A stretch of 64,000 nt of DNA from Enterococcus avium ATCC 14025 (GCF_000406965.1 NZ_KE136362.1:161641-225640); one strand, 5' to 3'; shown: positions 1-9,424, numbered from the stretch's first letter. Numbers and translations: made by a program. The notes: generated by a model from the sequence alone, not told the origin.

Positions 1-74
1 CATTTCTTAAAGCCGATAATGATAAAGAAGGTGCTGAAAGAACTGGTGGATTTGGTTCTTCAGACAAACAATAA
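1..74 (+). CDS. dut: dUTP diphosphatase, C-terminal end only (partial)
   Basis: Only the last 23 codons are inside the window, read in the frame beginning at base 3. They contain the glycine-rich motif RTGGFGSS, which is the C-terminal motif V arm of trimeric dUTPases that closes over the active site of a neighbouring subunit. The enzyme hydrolyses dUTP to dUMP and pyrophosphate, keeping uracil out of DNA and feeding thymidylate synthesis. A dut gene directly ahead of radA is usual in lactobacillales. Identification rests on this one motif plus context. Confidence 0.75.
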   Translation, partial: FLKADNDKEGAERTGGFGSSDKQ

Positions 75-102
75 ATTTTAATCAACGAGTGAGGCGAAGG
101 GT

Positions 103-1476
103 TTGGCGAAAAAATCCAAGACACAATTTATCTGCCAAGAATGCGGCTATGTTTCGCCGAAGTATCTAGGTCGTTGTCCTAACTGCGGAAACTGGAACAC
201 GATGGTAGAAGAAATTGAGCAAAATCACCCTGAAGATCGCCGCAATCGGGTGAGTCTGACAGGGGAACGCGCACAACCGACGAAGCTAAAAGATGTTGTC
301 TTTAAAAAGGAAACGCGCATTCAAACGGATTTAGCAGAATTGAATCGGGTTTTAGGCGGCGGTGTAGTTCCAGGTTCATTGGTTTTGATTGGTGGAGACC
401 CCGGCATCGGGAAATCTACATTACTTTTACAGGTTTCGCACCAATTAGCAGCAACTGGTGGAAATGTATTATATGTTTCTGGGGAAGAAAGTGCTCAGCA
501 GATAAAATTGCGAGCAGAGCGGCTAGGTTCGAGTGAGACAGACTTTTATCTGTATGCTGAAACAGATATGGGCGAGATCAGTCGGACGATTGAAAATCTG
601 AAACCAGATTATGTCATCATTGATTCGATCCAGACTATGACGCAGCCTGACATTACCAGTGTAGCTGGGTCAGTCAGTCAGGTTCGTGAAACGACGGCAG
701 AATTATTGAAGCTGGCGAAAACCAACGGTATCGCGATCTTCATCGTCGGGCATGTGACAAAAGAAGGAAACATCGCAGGGCCTCGAATGTTGGAGCATAT
801 GGTGGATACTGTGCTGTACTTTGAAGGCGAAAAACATCACAGTTTTCGGATTTTAAGGGCCGTAAAAAATCGTTTTGGTTCTACTAATGAGATTGGAATT
901 TTTGAGATGCGAGAAAGCGGCTTAGTGGAAGTGGCTAATCCTTCTCAGGTCTTTTTAGAAGAACGTTTAGAAGGTGCGACCGGTTCAGCGATTGTGGTGG
1001 CAATGGAGGGTAGCCGACCGATTTTAGTTGAGGTCCAGGCGTTAGTAACACCAACAGTCTTCGGAAATGCGAAACGTACGACGACTGGATTAGACTTTAA
1101 TCGCGTATCCTTGATCATGGCGGTCTTAGAAAAACGCGCCGGCTTGCTTTTACAGAATCAAGACGCCTACTTAAAGGCTGCGGGCGGTGTGAAATTAAAT
1201 GAGCCCGCAATAGATTTGGCGGTAGCCGTGGCGATCGCTTCTAGCTACAAAGAAAATGGCACGGAAGCGACTGAATGTTTTATCGGTGAGATTGGTTTGA
1301 CTGGTGAGATTCGTCGGGTCAGCAGTATCGAGCAGCGCGTCAAAGAAGCCAGTAAGTTAGGTTTCAAAAGAATCTATCTCCCTAAGAACAACATGGGAGA
1401 TTGGACGCCGCCAAAGGGGATCGAATTGATTCCGGTGGCGACACTAGGTGAAACATTAAGAAAAGTATTCCGTTAA
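103..1476 (+). CDS. radA: DNA repair protein RadA (RecA-like branch migration ATPase)
   Basis: 457 aa, full length for RadA/Sms. An N-terminal zinc finger (C11, C14, C25, C28) precedes a RecA-fold ATPase with Walker [10 protein letters not shown] (98-106), Walker B ending in D174, and the RadA-specific KNRFG motif (255-259). The C-terminal third is Lon-protease-like. The protein acts in the cytoplasm in recombinational repair, helping D-loop extension and branch migration, and in transformation in competent species. The TTG start is chosen because it follows a GAG-type ribosome binding site and gives the canonical MAKKSK N-terminus. It lies 28 bases after dut, so co-transcription is likely. 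Confidence 0.97.
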   Translation: MAKKSKTQFICQECGYVSPKYLGRCPNCGNWNTMVEEIEQNHPEDRRNRVSLTGERAQPTKLKDVVFKKETRIQTDLAELNRVLGGGVVPGSLVLIGGDPGIGKSTLLLQVSHQLAATGGNVLYVSGEESAQQIKLRAERLGSSETDFYLYAETDMGEISRTIENLKPDYVIIDSIQTMTQPDITSVAGSVSQVRETTAELLKLAKTNGIAIFIVGHVTKEGNIAGPRMLEHMVDTVLYFEGEKHHSFRILRAVKNRFGSTNEIGIFEMRESGLVEVANPSQVFLEERLEGATGSAIVVAMEGSRPILVEVQALVTPTVFGNAKRTTTGLDFNRVSLIMAVLEKRAGLLLQNQDAYLKAAGGVKLNEPAIDLAVAVAIASSYKENGTEATECFIGEIGLTGEIRRVSSIEQRVKEASKLGFKRIYLPKNNMGDWTPPKGIELIPVATLGETLRKVFR

Positions 1477-1482
1477 TGAGCG

Positions 1483-1515
1483 GTTGTGCCAGAAATACTT
1501 TGGCACAACTGTTAT
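1483..1515 (+). terminator. Hairpin after radA
   Basis: A perfect 9-bp stem (GTTGTGCCA/TGGCACAAC, 1483-1491 with 1501-1509) follows the radA stop codon. The tail is only moderately T-rich, so it may be a weak terminator or an mRNA-end stabiliser rather than a full stop. Confidence 0.5.
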
Positions 1516-1566
1516 TCTAAGATTTTTGCATAAAAAAATAGATTAATAGAACTTAGGAGGGATGGC

Positions 1567-2721
1567 ATGCAGAAACGTGTGTTAACAGTAATTATCCTGA
1601 TTGTTGGGATTAGTTTAGGAGTCACTTTCCTACCAACAGCCTGGACAGCAATTGGCAATGCAGACAACATGTGGTTGAATAATTTACTTACGAATGGCCT
1701 GATTGGTGCAATTATTTTTTATATTATTTCTTTGGCTATCGTAGAACCAATCACAATTGGGGTAAAAAGAATTGAGAAACAATTAAATGAGCTTAGCTTG
1801 ACTTATATTTTATTTGGAGTGATCGGCGCAATCTTAGGATTGACCTTGGGATTGATCGGAACGACCCCGTTGTACCAGATTCCGATTCCCTTCATTAATA
1901 GCGCATTGCCGATTTTGATTATGCTGCTATTGGGTTATTTAGGCTTCCGAATGGGAACGACTAGAATTGATGAATTGAAAAAATTCTTTAGCGGCCGCAA
2001 TAAAAAGGCTGAGACTAATGAAGGTGAAGTCCTTGAGCGCAAAGCGGATGATCATTTTCATAAGTATAAAATCTTAGATACTAGCGTTATTATTGATGGA
2101 CGTATTTATGATATTGCGAAAACAGGCTTTTTGGAAGGCGTCCTAATGATTCCGAACTTTGTCTTGTATGAATTGCAATATATCGCTGATTCTGGCGATA
2201 GTTTGAAACGTGTCCGAGGACGTCGCGGCTTGGATATCCTGAATGCTTTGCAAAAAGAAGAAGGTATTGCCGTTGAAATGTACGATGGCGATTTTGAAGA
2301 TATCAGCGAAGTCGATAGTAAATTGATCAAGCTGGCTAAATTGTTGGATGGGGTCATCGTAACGAACGATTACAACTTGAATAAGGTTTCAGAGTTCCAA
2401 AATGTCGCTGTTTTGAACATCAATGCTTTAGCGAATGCGGTGAAACCAGTTGTGATCCCAGGCGAAAACATGAACGTCCTAGTTGTAAAAGCCGGAACAG
2501 AGCGACAACAAGGAGTCGCTTATTTGGATGATGGCACAATGGTAGTGGTGGAAGATGGACAACATTATATGAATGAACACATCGAAGTTGTCGTAACAAG
2601 TGCCCTGCAAACGGCTGCCGGACGAATGATTTTTGCTAAACCGGCTCATTCTAGCCGCAACATTAAAGATGATTCACCTGAAAAGAAGTTAGACTACACA
2701 AATGAGAAAGCAGCAAAATAG
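1567..2721 (+). CDS. yacL: PIN/TRAM-domain membrane protein (YacL family)
   Basis: 384 aa. The first ~135 residues form four hydrophobic segments (about 5-25, 42-62, 78-100, 108-128). A cytoplasmic PIN domain follows, beginning KILDTSVIIDGRI with the acidic residue D171 and ending near IVTNDYNLNK. A C-terminal TRAM-like beta domain covers about 295-350. PIN folds are usually Mg-dependent RNases and TRAM domains bind RNA, so a membrane-tethered RNase role is inferred, but the substrate is not known. A strong GGAGG site precedes the ATG. It sits between radA and gltX as in other Firmicutes. Confidence 0.93.
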   Translation: MQKRVLTVIILIVGISLGVTFLPTAWTAIGNADNMWLNNLLTNGLIGAIIFYIISLAIVEPITIGVKRIEKQLNELSLTYILFGVIGAILGLTLGLIGTTPLYQIPIPFINSALPILIMLLLGYLGFRMGTTRIDELKKFFSGRNKKAETNEGEVLERKADDHFHKYKILDTSVIIDGRIYDIAKTGFLEGVLMIPNFVLYELQYIADSGDSLKRVRGRRGLDILNALQKEEGIAVEMYDGDFEDISEVDSKLIKLAKLLDGVIVTNDYNLNKVSEFQNVAVLNINALANAVKPVVIPGENMNVLVVKAGTERQQGVAYLDDGTMVVVEDGQHYMNEHIEVVVTSALQTAAGRMIFAKPAHSSRNIKDDSPEKKLDYTNEKAAK

Positions 2722-2740
2722 CAGTGTAGCTTTACTAAAC

Positions 2741-2794
2741 AATGGATTGATTGTACAATTTGTGTTGAGTAGCAAATTGTACAATCAATCCATT
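2741..2794. repeat. Perfect 22-bp inverted repeat between yacL and gltX
   Basis: Arms 2741-2762 and 2773-2794 are exact reverse complements separated by a 10-nt loop. No T-tract follows on either strand, so it does not look like a standard intrinsic terminator. It ends 31 bases before the gltX start. It could be an RNase III-type processing site between the cistrons, a protein operator, or the remnant of a small mobile repeat. Confidence 0.8.
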
Positions 2795-2825
2795 TGCTAA
2801 ATAAGCGGGAAAGAGGAACTATTAT

Positions 2826-4283
2826 ATGTCGAAAATTCGTGTGCGCTACGCACCAAGTCCAACAGGACACTTACACATCGGAAATGCCCGAACAGCCTTG
2901 TTCAATTATCTATTTGCTCGCCACAATGATGGAGAATTCATCATTCGGATCGAGGACACTGACTTAAAAAGAAATATCGAAGGCGGCGAAAAAAGCCAAT
3001 TAGAAAACTTGGCTTGGTTAGGGATTGATTGGGATGAATCCCCTGAAAATCCTGGGAAATATGGTCCTTACCGTCAATCAGAACGACGCGACGTTTATCA
3101 GCCGTTAATTGATCAATTATTGATGAGCAATTTGGCATACAAATGCTACTGTACTTCTGAAGAGCTAGAGGCTGAGCGTGAAGCGCAACGTGCACGCGGC
3201 GAAATGCCTCATTATTCAGGCAAATGTGCCAATCTAACACCTGAGGAACAAGCAGAAAAAGAAGCACAAGGCCTAGAACCAGTTATTCGCTTCCGTGTCC
3301 CTCGCAATACCAGCTTTACGTTTGAGGATATGGTTAAAGGCGAGATCAACTTTGAATCGGATAATGTCGGCGGCGACTTTATCATCCAAAAGCGTGATGG
3401 TATGCCAACATATAACTTTGCAGTAGCGGTAGATGATCATTTAATGAAAATCACGCATGTACTGCGCGGCGATGATCATATTGCCAATACACCAAAACAA
3501 TTAATGATCTACGATGCCTTTGGTTGGCCGCGTCCAACATTTGGTCATATGACCTTGATTATCAATACTGAAACCGGCAAAAAACTAAGTAAACGTGATG
3601 AAAGCATTCTGCAATTTATTGAACAATATCGCGAATTAGGGTATTTGCCAGAAGCGATGTTCAACTTTATTGCGTTGCTTGGCTGGTCGCCAGTTGGTGA
3701 AGATGAGATCTTCCCGCAAGATGAATTGATCAAGATTTTTGATACTGATCGTTTAAGTAAATCACCAGCAGCATTTGATCAGAAAAAATTAGAATGGGTC
3801 AATAACCATTACATCAAAGCGATGGATTTGGATAAATTAACTGAATTATGCTTGCCATATTTAATCAAGGCTGGTAAAGTCGAAGAAAATCCAACGCCTG
3901 AACGTAAGGATTGGGTGAAACGTGTAGTCAGCTTATATCAACCGCAAATGAGCTACGCTGCGGAAATTACCGAAGTTTCAAGCTTGTTCTTCCAAGATCA
4001 TCTTGAGTTAGACGATGCTGCTAAAGAAGTATTAGCCGGCGAAGGCGTCCCAACTGTCTTAGCTGCCTTCAAAGCTCAGCTAGAAAGTTTAGACACAGTT
4101 GATGCTGCTAATGTTTTAGCATCAATTAAGGCTGTTCAAAAAGAAACAGGAATTAAAGGTAAGAATCTTTGGATGCCAATTCGTGTAGCTGTCAGCGGTG
4201 TAGTACACGGACCAGAACTGCCAGAAACAGTAGAAATCTTAGGCAAAGAAAAAGCCTTAGCACATTTAGATCAAGTAATGTAA
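2826..4283 (+). CDS. gltX: Glutamate--tRNA ligase
   Basis: 485 aa class I aminoacyl-tRNA synthetase. The HIGH signature appears as HLHIGNAR within the first 25 residues and the KMSKS-type loop as KLSKR near residue 253. The C-terminal half is the helical anticodon-binding domain. It charges tRNA-Glu and, in Firmicutes lacking GlnRS, also tRNA-Gln for later amidation. The ATG follows a GAAAGAGGA ribosome binding site. gltX reads directly into the cysteine T-box ahead of cysE, so cysE-cysS expression may partly depend on read-through from here. Confidence 0.97.
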   Translation: MSKIRVRYAPSPTGHLHIGNARTALFNYLFARHNDGEFIIRIEDTDLKRNIEGGEKSQLENLAWLGIDWDESPENPGKYGPYRQSERRDVYQPLIDQLLMSNLAYKCYCTSEELEAEREAQRARGEMPHYSGKCANLTPEEQAEKEAQGLEPVIRFRVPRNTSFTFEDMVKGEINFESDNVGGDFIIQKRDGMPTYNFAVAVDDHLMKITHVLRGDDHIANTPKQLMIYDAFGWPRPTFGHMTLIINTETGKKLSKRDESILQFIEQYRELGYLPEAMFNFIALLGWSPVGEDEIFPQDELIKIFDTDRLSKSPAAFDQKKLEWVNNHYIKAMDLDKLTELCLPYLIKAGKVEENPTPERKDWVKRVVSLYQPQMSYAAEITEVSSLFFQDHLELDDAAKEVLAGEGVPTVLAAFKAQLESLDTVDAANVLASIKAVQKETGIKGKNLWMPIRVAVSGVVHGPELPETVEILGKEKALAHLDQVM

Positions 4284-4289
4284 ACACAA

Positions 4290-4503
4290 AGAAGAGAAGA
4301 AGTAGTAGGTGACGATTTTTCAGAGAGGCTGCGGGTGGTGGAAGCAGTCAAATCAACGCTTACGAAATGCACCTCCGAGTGGTCTTAGCGATATGTAGCT
4401 AAGGACGTTTCACAGACGTTACCTGTTTTGAGGCAGATAAACTGCAAACAAAAGTGGGACCACGTTAAAGCGTCTTTTGAGGAAACTCAAAAGACGCTTT
4501 TTT
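4290..4503 (+). promoter_or_regulatory. T-box riboswitch, cysteine specifier, ahead of cysE-cysS
   Basis: About 210 nt of leader RNA with a long stem I, the specifier segment GAAATGCACC carrying the Cys codon TGC, the conserved T-box sequence AAAGTGGGACCACG (4451-4464) and an intrinsic terminator (4467-4503). Uncharged tRNA-Cys should pair with TGC and with the T-box to form the antiterminator, so cysE and cysS are induced in cysteine starvation. No obvious promoter separates it from gltX, which suggests it gates read-through or uses a promoter inside the end of gltX. Confidence 0.93.
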
Positions 4504-4505
4504 GC
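4467..4505 (+). terminator. T-box terminator
   Basis: AAAGCGTCTTTTGAG pairs with its complement around a GAA loop and is followed by TTT. It is the OFF structure of the cysteine T-box. Bases 4505-4734 after it hold no recognisable gene, only a small hairpin (TCATTTTTC/GAAAAATGA) and the ribosome binding site of cysE. Confidence 0.9.
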
Positions 4506-4734
4506 GAGTTACGCTTTTTGCAGTTTTGTGTTGTACAAGGGTCAAATAAGGATTTTTAACTAAACTAACAGATGCGTAGTTTAGCGGAATCGTATGCGAA
4601 ACGACTATAAGATCATTTTTCTGGTTTTTGGAAAAATGAGTTCTTTAATTGGAGATAGCCTAATAGCAGGGAATTGGAAATGTGTTGAATGTTTTATGGA
4701 TAAAAGTCTAAAAATAAAAAAGGAGTTGAGGTAA

Positions 4735-5268
4735 ATGGGATGGTGGCAAGAAGCGATTGCAGCAGCGAAGAAAAATGATCCGGCAGTTAGGACTGGCTTA
4801 GAGGTTGTGCTTACATATCCAGGTGTTCACGCGTTGTTTTTTCATAAGTTTTCACATTTTCTCTATCGGCATCAGTGGTTTTTGTTGGCTCGAATCCATT
4901 CGCAATTTTGGCGTTTTTTAACGGGGATTGAGATTCATCCTGGTGCTAAGATCGCTCCTGGTGTTTTTATTGATCACGGAATGGGTGTGGTGATTGGTGA
5001 AACGGCGGAGGTTGAGCGAGATGTTGTGTTGTTTCATGGCGTAACATTAGGCGGAACAGGAAAAGATACTGGCAAGCGGCATCCCACTGTACGTCAAGGT
5101 GCTTTTATTTCGGCGAATGCTCAGATCTTAGGGCCAATCGAAATCGGGGCAGGAAGTAAAATCGGTGCGGGGGCTGTTGTCTTAGAAGATATACCTGCGG
5201 ATGCAACTGCGGTAGGTGTACCAGCAAAAGTAGCAAGATTACATGGAAAGAAGGTTCAACATGATTAA
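4735..5268 (+). CDS. cysE: Serine O-acetyltransferase
   Basis: 177 aa, the short Firmicute form of CysE. The C-terminal half is a left-handed beta-helix made of hexapeptide repeats. It contains the active-site region [17 protein letters not shown] and the GGTGK loop that binds acetyl-CoA. It makes O-acetylserine from serine, the direct precursor of cysteine. An AAAAAGGAG ribosome binding site precedes the ATG. The gene follows a Cys-specific T-box and overlaps cysS by 8 bases, so cysteine synthesis and its charging to tRNA are coupled. Confidence 0.96.
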   Translation: MGWWQEAIAAAKKNDPAVRTGLEVVLTYPGVHALFFHKFSHFLYRHQWFLLARIHSQFWRFLTGIEIHPGAKIAPGVFIDHGMGVVIGETAEVERDVVLFHGVTLGGTGKDTGKRHPTVRQGAFISANAQILGPIEIGAGSKIGAGAVVLEDIPADATAVGVPAKVARLHGKKVQHD

Positions 5269-6670
5269 AATACACAATACGTTGACACGTGAAAAGGAAA
5301 TTTTTAAACCAATCGAGGAAAATAAAGTCCGAATGTATGTCTGCGGACCAACTGTTTATAACTATATTCATATCGGGAATGCCCGTAGTACGATTGCATT
5401 TGATGTCATTCGTCGTTACTTTGAATATCGCGGCTATGAGGTGAATTTTGTATCGAACTTTACCGACGTTGATGACAAAATTATCAAAGCTGCGAAGGAG
5501 TTATCGATTACTGCACCAGAAGTAGCCGATCGTTTTATTGCAGCCTTTGAAGAGGATACTGCAGCGCTGAATGTAAAGCCAGCGACATTGCATCCGCGTG
5601 TAATCAATCATATTCCTGATATTTTAGCATTTATCGAGACCCTGATTGAAAAGGGCTATGCTTACGAAGCACACGGGGACGTCTATTACCGTACTCGGAA
5701 ATTCGAACATTATGGCGAATTGAGTGATCAATCGATTGATGAATTAGAGGTTGGTGCGAGCCAACGGACTGGTGCGGAGCAAGCAATTAAAGAGGATCCA
5801 TTGGATTTTGCCTTATGGAAAAGTGCGAAGCCGGATGAAATTTCTTGGGAGTCTCCTTGGGGTGAAGGACGACCAGGCTGGCACATCGAATGTTCAGTGA
5901 TGGCGACAAAACACTTGGGAGACACGATTGATATTCATGGCGGTGGACAAGACTTGGAATTTCCTCATCATGAGAACGAAATTGCCCAAAGTGAAGCCAA
6001 AACAGGGCAACGTTTTGCGAACTATTGGATGCACAATGGCTATGTAACCATTGGAGAAGACGATGCGAAAATGAGCAAGTCGCTAGGAAACTTTGTAACT
6101 GTTCACGACTTAGTCAAAGAAATCGATCCTCAGGTTTTACGCTTCTTTATGGCAACGACACAATATCGTCGCCCAATTCGCTATAGTGAAGCAACCATGA
6201 AGGATGCTCAGGCCAATCTGCAAAAATTACGTACTGCCTTTGAAAATGCGGCCTTCCGTCAAGATAAAGCGGAAGCAGCGTTGGCTGATGCTCAGGAAAA
6301 GCTTACAGAGCTACAGGTGCTGAAGGATCGTTTTGTTGAAGAGATGGACGATGATTTCAATGCGGCCAATGGGATCACGGTTGTTTATGAATTGGCTAAA
6401 TGGCTGAATAATTATAGTGAGCAAGAAAGGGTTTCGGCAGCGGTCTTAGCGACAGCACTAGACGAGTACACAAAAATGTTGACTGTTTTTGGAATAGAAT
6501 TCCAAACTGCTGGTTTATTGGATGAAGAGATTGATCAATTGATTGAAGAACGGAATCAGGCTCGTAAAGACAAAAATTTTGCTCGCAGTGATGAAATTCG
6601 CGATCAATTAAAAGAACAAGGAATTATTTTAGAAGACACCCCACAAGGCGTCCGCTGGAGACGAGTATAA
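5261..6670 (+). CDS. cysS: Cysteine--tRNA ligase
   Basis: 469 aa class I synthetase with HIGN (in [11 protein letters not shown]), the zinc/cysteine-binding cysteines (MYVCGPTVY near the N-terminus and WHIECS), and the KMSKS loop as [11 protein letters not shown] chose the ATG at 5261 because AGAAGG precedes it and the protein then begins [13 protein letters not shown], as in its orthologues; an upstream in-frame start would add six unrelated residues. It overlaps the cysE stop codon (ATGATTAA arrangement), which implies translational coupling. It touches mrnC at its 3' end. Confidence 0.97.
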   Translation: MIKIHNTLTREKEIFKPIEENKVRMYVCGPTVYNYIHIGNARSTIAFDVIRRYFEYRGYEVNFVSNFTDVDDKIIKAAKELSITAPEVADRFIAAFEEDTAALNVKPATLHPRVINHIPDILAFIETLIEKGYAYEAHGDVYYRTRKFEHYGELSDQSIDELEVGASQRTGAEQAIKEDPLDFALWKSAKPDEISWESPWGEGRPGWHIECSVMATKHLGDTIDIHGGGQDLEFPHHENEIAQSEAKTGQRFANYWMHNGYVTIGEDDAKMSKSLGNFVTVHDLVKEIDPQVLRFFMATTQYRRPIRYSEATMKDAQANLQKLRTAFENAAFRQDKAEAALADAQEKLTELQVLKDRFVEEMDDDFNAANGITVVYELAKWLNNYSEQERVSAAVLATALDEYTKMLTVFGIEFQTAGLLDEEIDQLIEERNQARKDKNFARSDEIRDQLKEQGIILEDTPQGVRWRRV

Positions 6671-7068
6671 TGACAGATTATAAACAATTAAACGCATTGG
6701 CACTAGCATATGTTGGTGACGCAATCTATGAAACTTATGTACGGGATTATCTAGTCCGTGAGGGCCAGACACGTCCGAATAAGCTGCATCATATGGCGAC
6801 TCATTTTGTTTCCGCCAAAGCCCAAGCAATGTTGATCCAAAAAATGCTCGATGATGGTATGCTGACAGAAGAAGAGCAGGGAATCTACCGACGTGGACGA
6901 AATGCCAAAAGTTACACATCAGCAAAAAATACTAACATCATGACCTATCGTATGTCTACGGGTTTTGAAGCATTAATGGGTTATCTACACTTATTGGAAC
7001 GAAAAGAGCGATTAGAAGAATTGATCGCATGGTGTTTAGAGAAAGCGGGCGAAACAAATGAAGGATAA
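6670..7068 (+). CDS. mrnC: Mini-ribonuclease 3
   Basis: 132 aa, consisting of an RNase III catalytic fold without the dsRNA-binding domain. The acidic active-site region is in LALAYVGDAIYETYVR near the N-terminus. Mini-III matures the ends of 23S rRNA in Firmicutes. Its start codon overlaps the last base of the cysS stop codon (TAATG), and it overlaps rlmB by 11 bases, so this is a tightly coupled block joining rRNA maturation and rRNA methylation. Confidence 0.95.
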   Translation: MTDYKQLNALALAYVGDAIYETYVRDYLVREGQTRPNKLHHMATHFVSAKAQAMLIQKMLDDGMLTEEEQGIYRRGRNAKSYTSAKNTNIMTYRMSTGFEALMGYLHLLERKERLEELIAWCLEKAGETNEG

Positions 7069-7888
7069 GAAGCAGCGTCGAGGAAATGATCGCCGGAATC
7101 AGCGGAAAAATGATCGGTCTAAAGATCGCCGCAAAGAGACGGAAACAGTTGAAACAGAAGAGAATAATTTTGTTTTTGGTCATCACGCCAGTGTGGAGGC
7201 ACTTCAAGCTGGTCGAGGCAATAAATTATTTATGCAAGAGGATGCGCGTGGAGACAAGATTGAGCAGTTGAAAGCTTTAGCGAAGGAACAAGCGGTTCCG
7301 GTGAAGTGGGTACCTAAACAAAAACTGGATACATTAAGCGACGGCGGTGTTCATCAGGGAATCGTTTTAGGAATTACTCCTTATGAATATTTGACCTTGG
7401 AGGACTTGTTAGCAAAAAATACTTCAGAAGCGGCGCCCTTCCTGTTGATTTTGGATAGTTTAGAAGACCCACATAATTTTGGCTCGATTTTGCGGACGGC
7501 CGATGCCAGTGGCGTGTCAGGCGTAATTATTCCAAAACATCGCTCAGTAGGTATTACGCCAGTTGTGACGAAGGCTTCGACCGGTGCAGTAGAATACGTG
7601 CCGATTGCTCGAGTAACGAATTTGGCCCAAAGTATTAAGCAGTTAAAAGATGCAGGATATTGGATTTTCGGAACAGACATGGAAGGAACGGACTATCGTC
7701 AATGGAAGGTGGAAGGACCGATCGCTTTAATCATCGGTAATGAAGGCAAAGGGATGAGTGCTGGACTGAAAAAGGAAGTTGATGAGATGTTAACGATCCC
7801 TATGACAGGACATGTGCAGAGCTTAAACGCAGGAGTTGCTGCGGGTCTATTGATGTATGAAGTTTTCCGAAAGCGAAGTGAATTGTAA
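7058..7888 (+). CDS. rlmB: 23S rRNA 2'-O-ribose methyltransferase (SpoU/TrmH family, RlmB type)
   Basis: 276 aa. A highly basic N-terminal tail of about 35 residues (KKQRRGNDRRNQRK...) precedes a substrate-binding domain (about 38-115) and the SPOUT methyltransferase domain. The conserved motifs NEGKGMS and MTGHVQSLNAGVAAG form the knotted SAM site. RlmB-type enzymes methylate G2251 of 23S rRNA in E. coli. The basic extension is longer than in the E. coli enzyme and probably helps RNA binding. The order mrnC-rlmB-yacP matches other Firmicutes. The exact target nucleotide is inferred from family only. Confidence 0.92.
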   Translation: MKDKKQRRGNDRRNQRKNDRSKDRRKETETVETEENNFVFGHHASVEALQAGRGNKLFMQEDARGDKIEQLKALAKEQAVPVKWVPKQKLDTLSDGGVHQGIVLGITPYEYLTLEDLLAKNTSEAAPFLLILDSLEDPHNFGSILRTADASGVSGVIIPKHRSVGITPVVTKASTGAVEYVPIARVTNLAQSIKQLKDAGYWIFGTDMEGTDYRQWKVEGPIALIIGNEGKGMSAGLKKEVDEMLTIPMTGHVQSLNAGVAAGLLMYEVFRKRSEL

Positions 7889-8415
7889 TGAAAAGGCAAT
7901 TGTTGATCGTTGACGGGTACAATATGATTGGTGCATGGCCTGAGTTGACCGCATTAAAAAACCAAGAGCGTCTAGAAGAAGCACGCGAAGCATTGCTATT
8001 TCGTTTGTCTAACTATGCTAAGTACCAAGGATTGGAAACAATTGTTGTTTTCGATGCGCAATTTGTTCCAGGAATTACCCAAAGCTACCAGAAGTATCAG
8101 CTGACTGTTGTTTTCACAAAAGAGGATGAGACCGCAGATAGTTATATTGAACGAATTGCTGGAGAATTGAATGATCGCTTGACTCAAGTAACGGTAGCAA
8201 CGAGTGATCTTGCTGAACAATGGACCATTTTTTCGCAGGGGGCATTGCGAACTTCTGCGCGTGAGTTGTACAAGTCTGTCCAGCAAACCGAGGCTGTGAT
8301 TACCGGGGATACAAAAGATACGCATTTTAAAAATTTTCGACGTAATTCCCCGTGGAATAATGAACAATTGCAAAAATTGTCACAAAAACTGGACGAATTA
8401 AGCAAAAAAAAATAA
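7888..8415 (+). CDS. yacP: Ribosome-associated endoribonuclease Rae1 (YacP, NYN domain)
   Basis: 175 aa, a single PIN-like NYN nuclease domain starting LLIVDGYNMIGAW, with acidic residues D9 and the later DAQF and DETADSYIE clusters. The B. subtilis orthologue Rae1 enters the ribosomal A site and cuts certain mRNAs in a translation-dependent way. The ATG directly follows the rlmB stop codon (TAATG), indicating coupling. The end is a lysine-rich tail (SKKK). Confidence 0.9.
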   Translation: MKRQLLIVDGYNMIGAWPELTALKNQERLEEAREALLFRLSNYAKYQGLETIVVFDAQFVPGITQSYQKYQLTVVFTKEDETADSYIERIAGELNDRLTQVTVATSDLAEQWTIFSQGALRTSARELYKSVQQTEAVITGDTKDTHFKNFRRNSPWNNEQLQKLSQKLDELSKKK

Positions 8416-8420
8416 ATTGA

Positions 8421-8480
8421 TTGTCGACACCCCTCTCTGACTTATAAAGCGTGTATGCTTTTATTTGTTGAGAGGGGTGT
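8421..8480 (+). promoter_or_regulatory. Inverted repeat and candidate promoter ahead of the sigma-factor gene
   Basis: ACACCCCTCTC (8427-8437) is the exact complement of GAGAGGGGTGT (8470-8480). The second arm contains the purine-rich ribosome binding site of the next gene, whose ATG is five bases further on. In a read-through transcript from yacP this 11-bp stem would mask that site. TTGTCG (8421) and TATAAA (8443) with a 16-base spacer form a possible promoter whose transcript would lack the upstream arm. Confidence 0.6.
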
Positions 8481-8484
8481 AAAA

Positions 8485-9042
8485 ATGAAAGAATCAACGC
8501 GTTATGAAAAAATTGATGGTGCCGCTTTTGAAGAAATGTTTAGTCAATATTTACCGATTGTCTATAGTATGCAATCCCGTTATTCGATTCGTGATTTTGA
8601 TTTTGATGACTGGCTGCAGGAGGGACGAATCGCACTGAATGATGCCCTGCAGAGCTACTGTAAGGGTCGTGGAACAACGTTTGGCTTATACTACAAGATG
8701 ATATTTGAAAATCGAATTCGTTCTCTCTTGCGTCGTCAGCAAGCTCAAAAACGATTTGCCCAACAACAGGCTGTATCAATGGATAAAGCTGATATGGAGG
8801 CTTTTGATGAACACTTTCAATATCATGAGTACATGGAAGAAAATCTATTTATTAGTGAGATGTTACTAGCTGGAGAAGTTCCACTGTCTTCATTAGAAAA
8901 TCGGTCCTTGTATTACTATCTCAAGGGTGAGGAGCCCTCGACGATCGCTCAGCTTCTAAATGAATCAGAAAAGGCGATCCGTAACGCGTTGAATCGGGCA
9001 AAGAACAAATTAAAGAAAAAACTATATGATTTAGATGAATAA
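8485..9042 (+). CDS. sigH: RNA polymerase sigma-70 family factor, SigH/ComX-like
   Basis: 185 aa, the size of SigH-type alternative sigma factors. Region 2 is visible in IRDFDFDDWLQEGRIALNDALQSY, where the acidic DDWLQEGR core contacts RNA polymerase. A region-4-like helix-turn-helix at the end (about 140-185) includes EEPSTIAQLLNESEKAIRNALNRAKNKLKKKL. The ATG at 8485 follows GAGAGGGGTG; upstream in-frame starts lack a site. In B. subtilis sigH occupies the same place after yacP. In enterococci its regulon is not well defined, so a stress or competence role is inferred. Confidence 0.88.
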   Translation: MKESTRYEKIDGAAFEEMFSQYLPIVYSMQSRYSIRDFDFDDWLQEGRIALNDALQSYCKGRGTTFGLYYKMIFENRIRSLLRRQQAQKRFAQQQAVSMDKADMEAFDEHFQYHEYMEENLFISEMLLAGEVPLSSLENRSLYYYLKGEEPSTIAQLLNESEKAIRNALNRAKNKLKKKLYDLDE

Positions 9043-9100
9043 GGGCTGCATTCAGCTTAATAAGGTATAAAGTTGCATATTTTTTTATCTTATGATAACA

Positions 9101-9141
9101 TTGAAAAGTTTTAGATTTGTGCTATAATGTATTTTGAGGTG
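9101..9141 (+). promoter_or_regulatory. Promoter and ribosome binding site of veg
   Basis: TTGAAA (9101-9106), a 16-base spacer and TATAAT (9123-9128) preceded by the extended -10 TGC. The 5' untranslated region would be only about 13 bases, just long enough for the GAGGTG ribosome binding site. Confidence 0.85.
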
Positions 9142-9147
9142 AACTGT

Positions 9148-9393
9148 ATGCCAACAACTTTAGCGTCTATCAAGAAAAACTTGGAAGACCGTATTGGTGC
9201 TCCGATTATGCTTGTTGCTCAGACGGGACGCAAGCGTCAAACGCAACGCAAGGGAATCTTAACTGAGACATATCCTTCCGTATTTGTGGTTGATTTGGAC
9301 CCAGAAGAAAATTCTTTCGAACGTGTTTCATACAGCTATTCCGATGTATTGACTCGCACAGTAGAGATCGAATTTTTAACAGAAGCAATTTAA
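9148..9393 (+). CDS. veg: Veg family protein (biofilm-related small protein)
   Basis: 81 aa. The sequence MPTTLASIKKNLEDRIG and the later GILTETYPSVFVVDLD are typical of Veg, a small SH3-like beta protein highly expressed in Firmicutes. In B. subtilis it stimulates biofilm formation. I take the ATG at 9148 because GAGGTG lies 7 bases upstream and the upstream in-frame ATG overlaps the -10 box. It has its own very strong promoter and ends in a terminator shared with mscL. Confidence 0.93.
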   Translation: MPTTLASIKKNLEDRIGAPIMLVAQTGRKRQTQRKGILTETYPSVFVVDLDPEENSFERVSYSYSDVLTRTVEIEFLTEAI

Positions 9394-9424
9394 AAACCAT
9401 GGAGCGTATGCTCCATGGTTTTTA
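9392..9424. terminator. Bidirectional terminator between veg and mscL
   Basis: AAAAACCATGGAG and CTCCATGGTTTTT form a perfect 13-bp stem around CGTATG, giving a T-tract on both strands. It overlaps the mscL stop codon. Confidence 0.93.
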
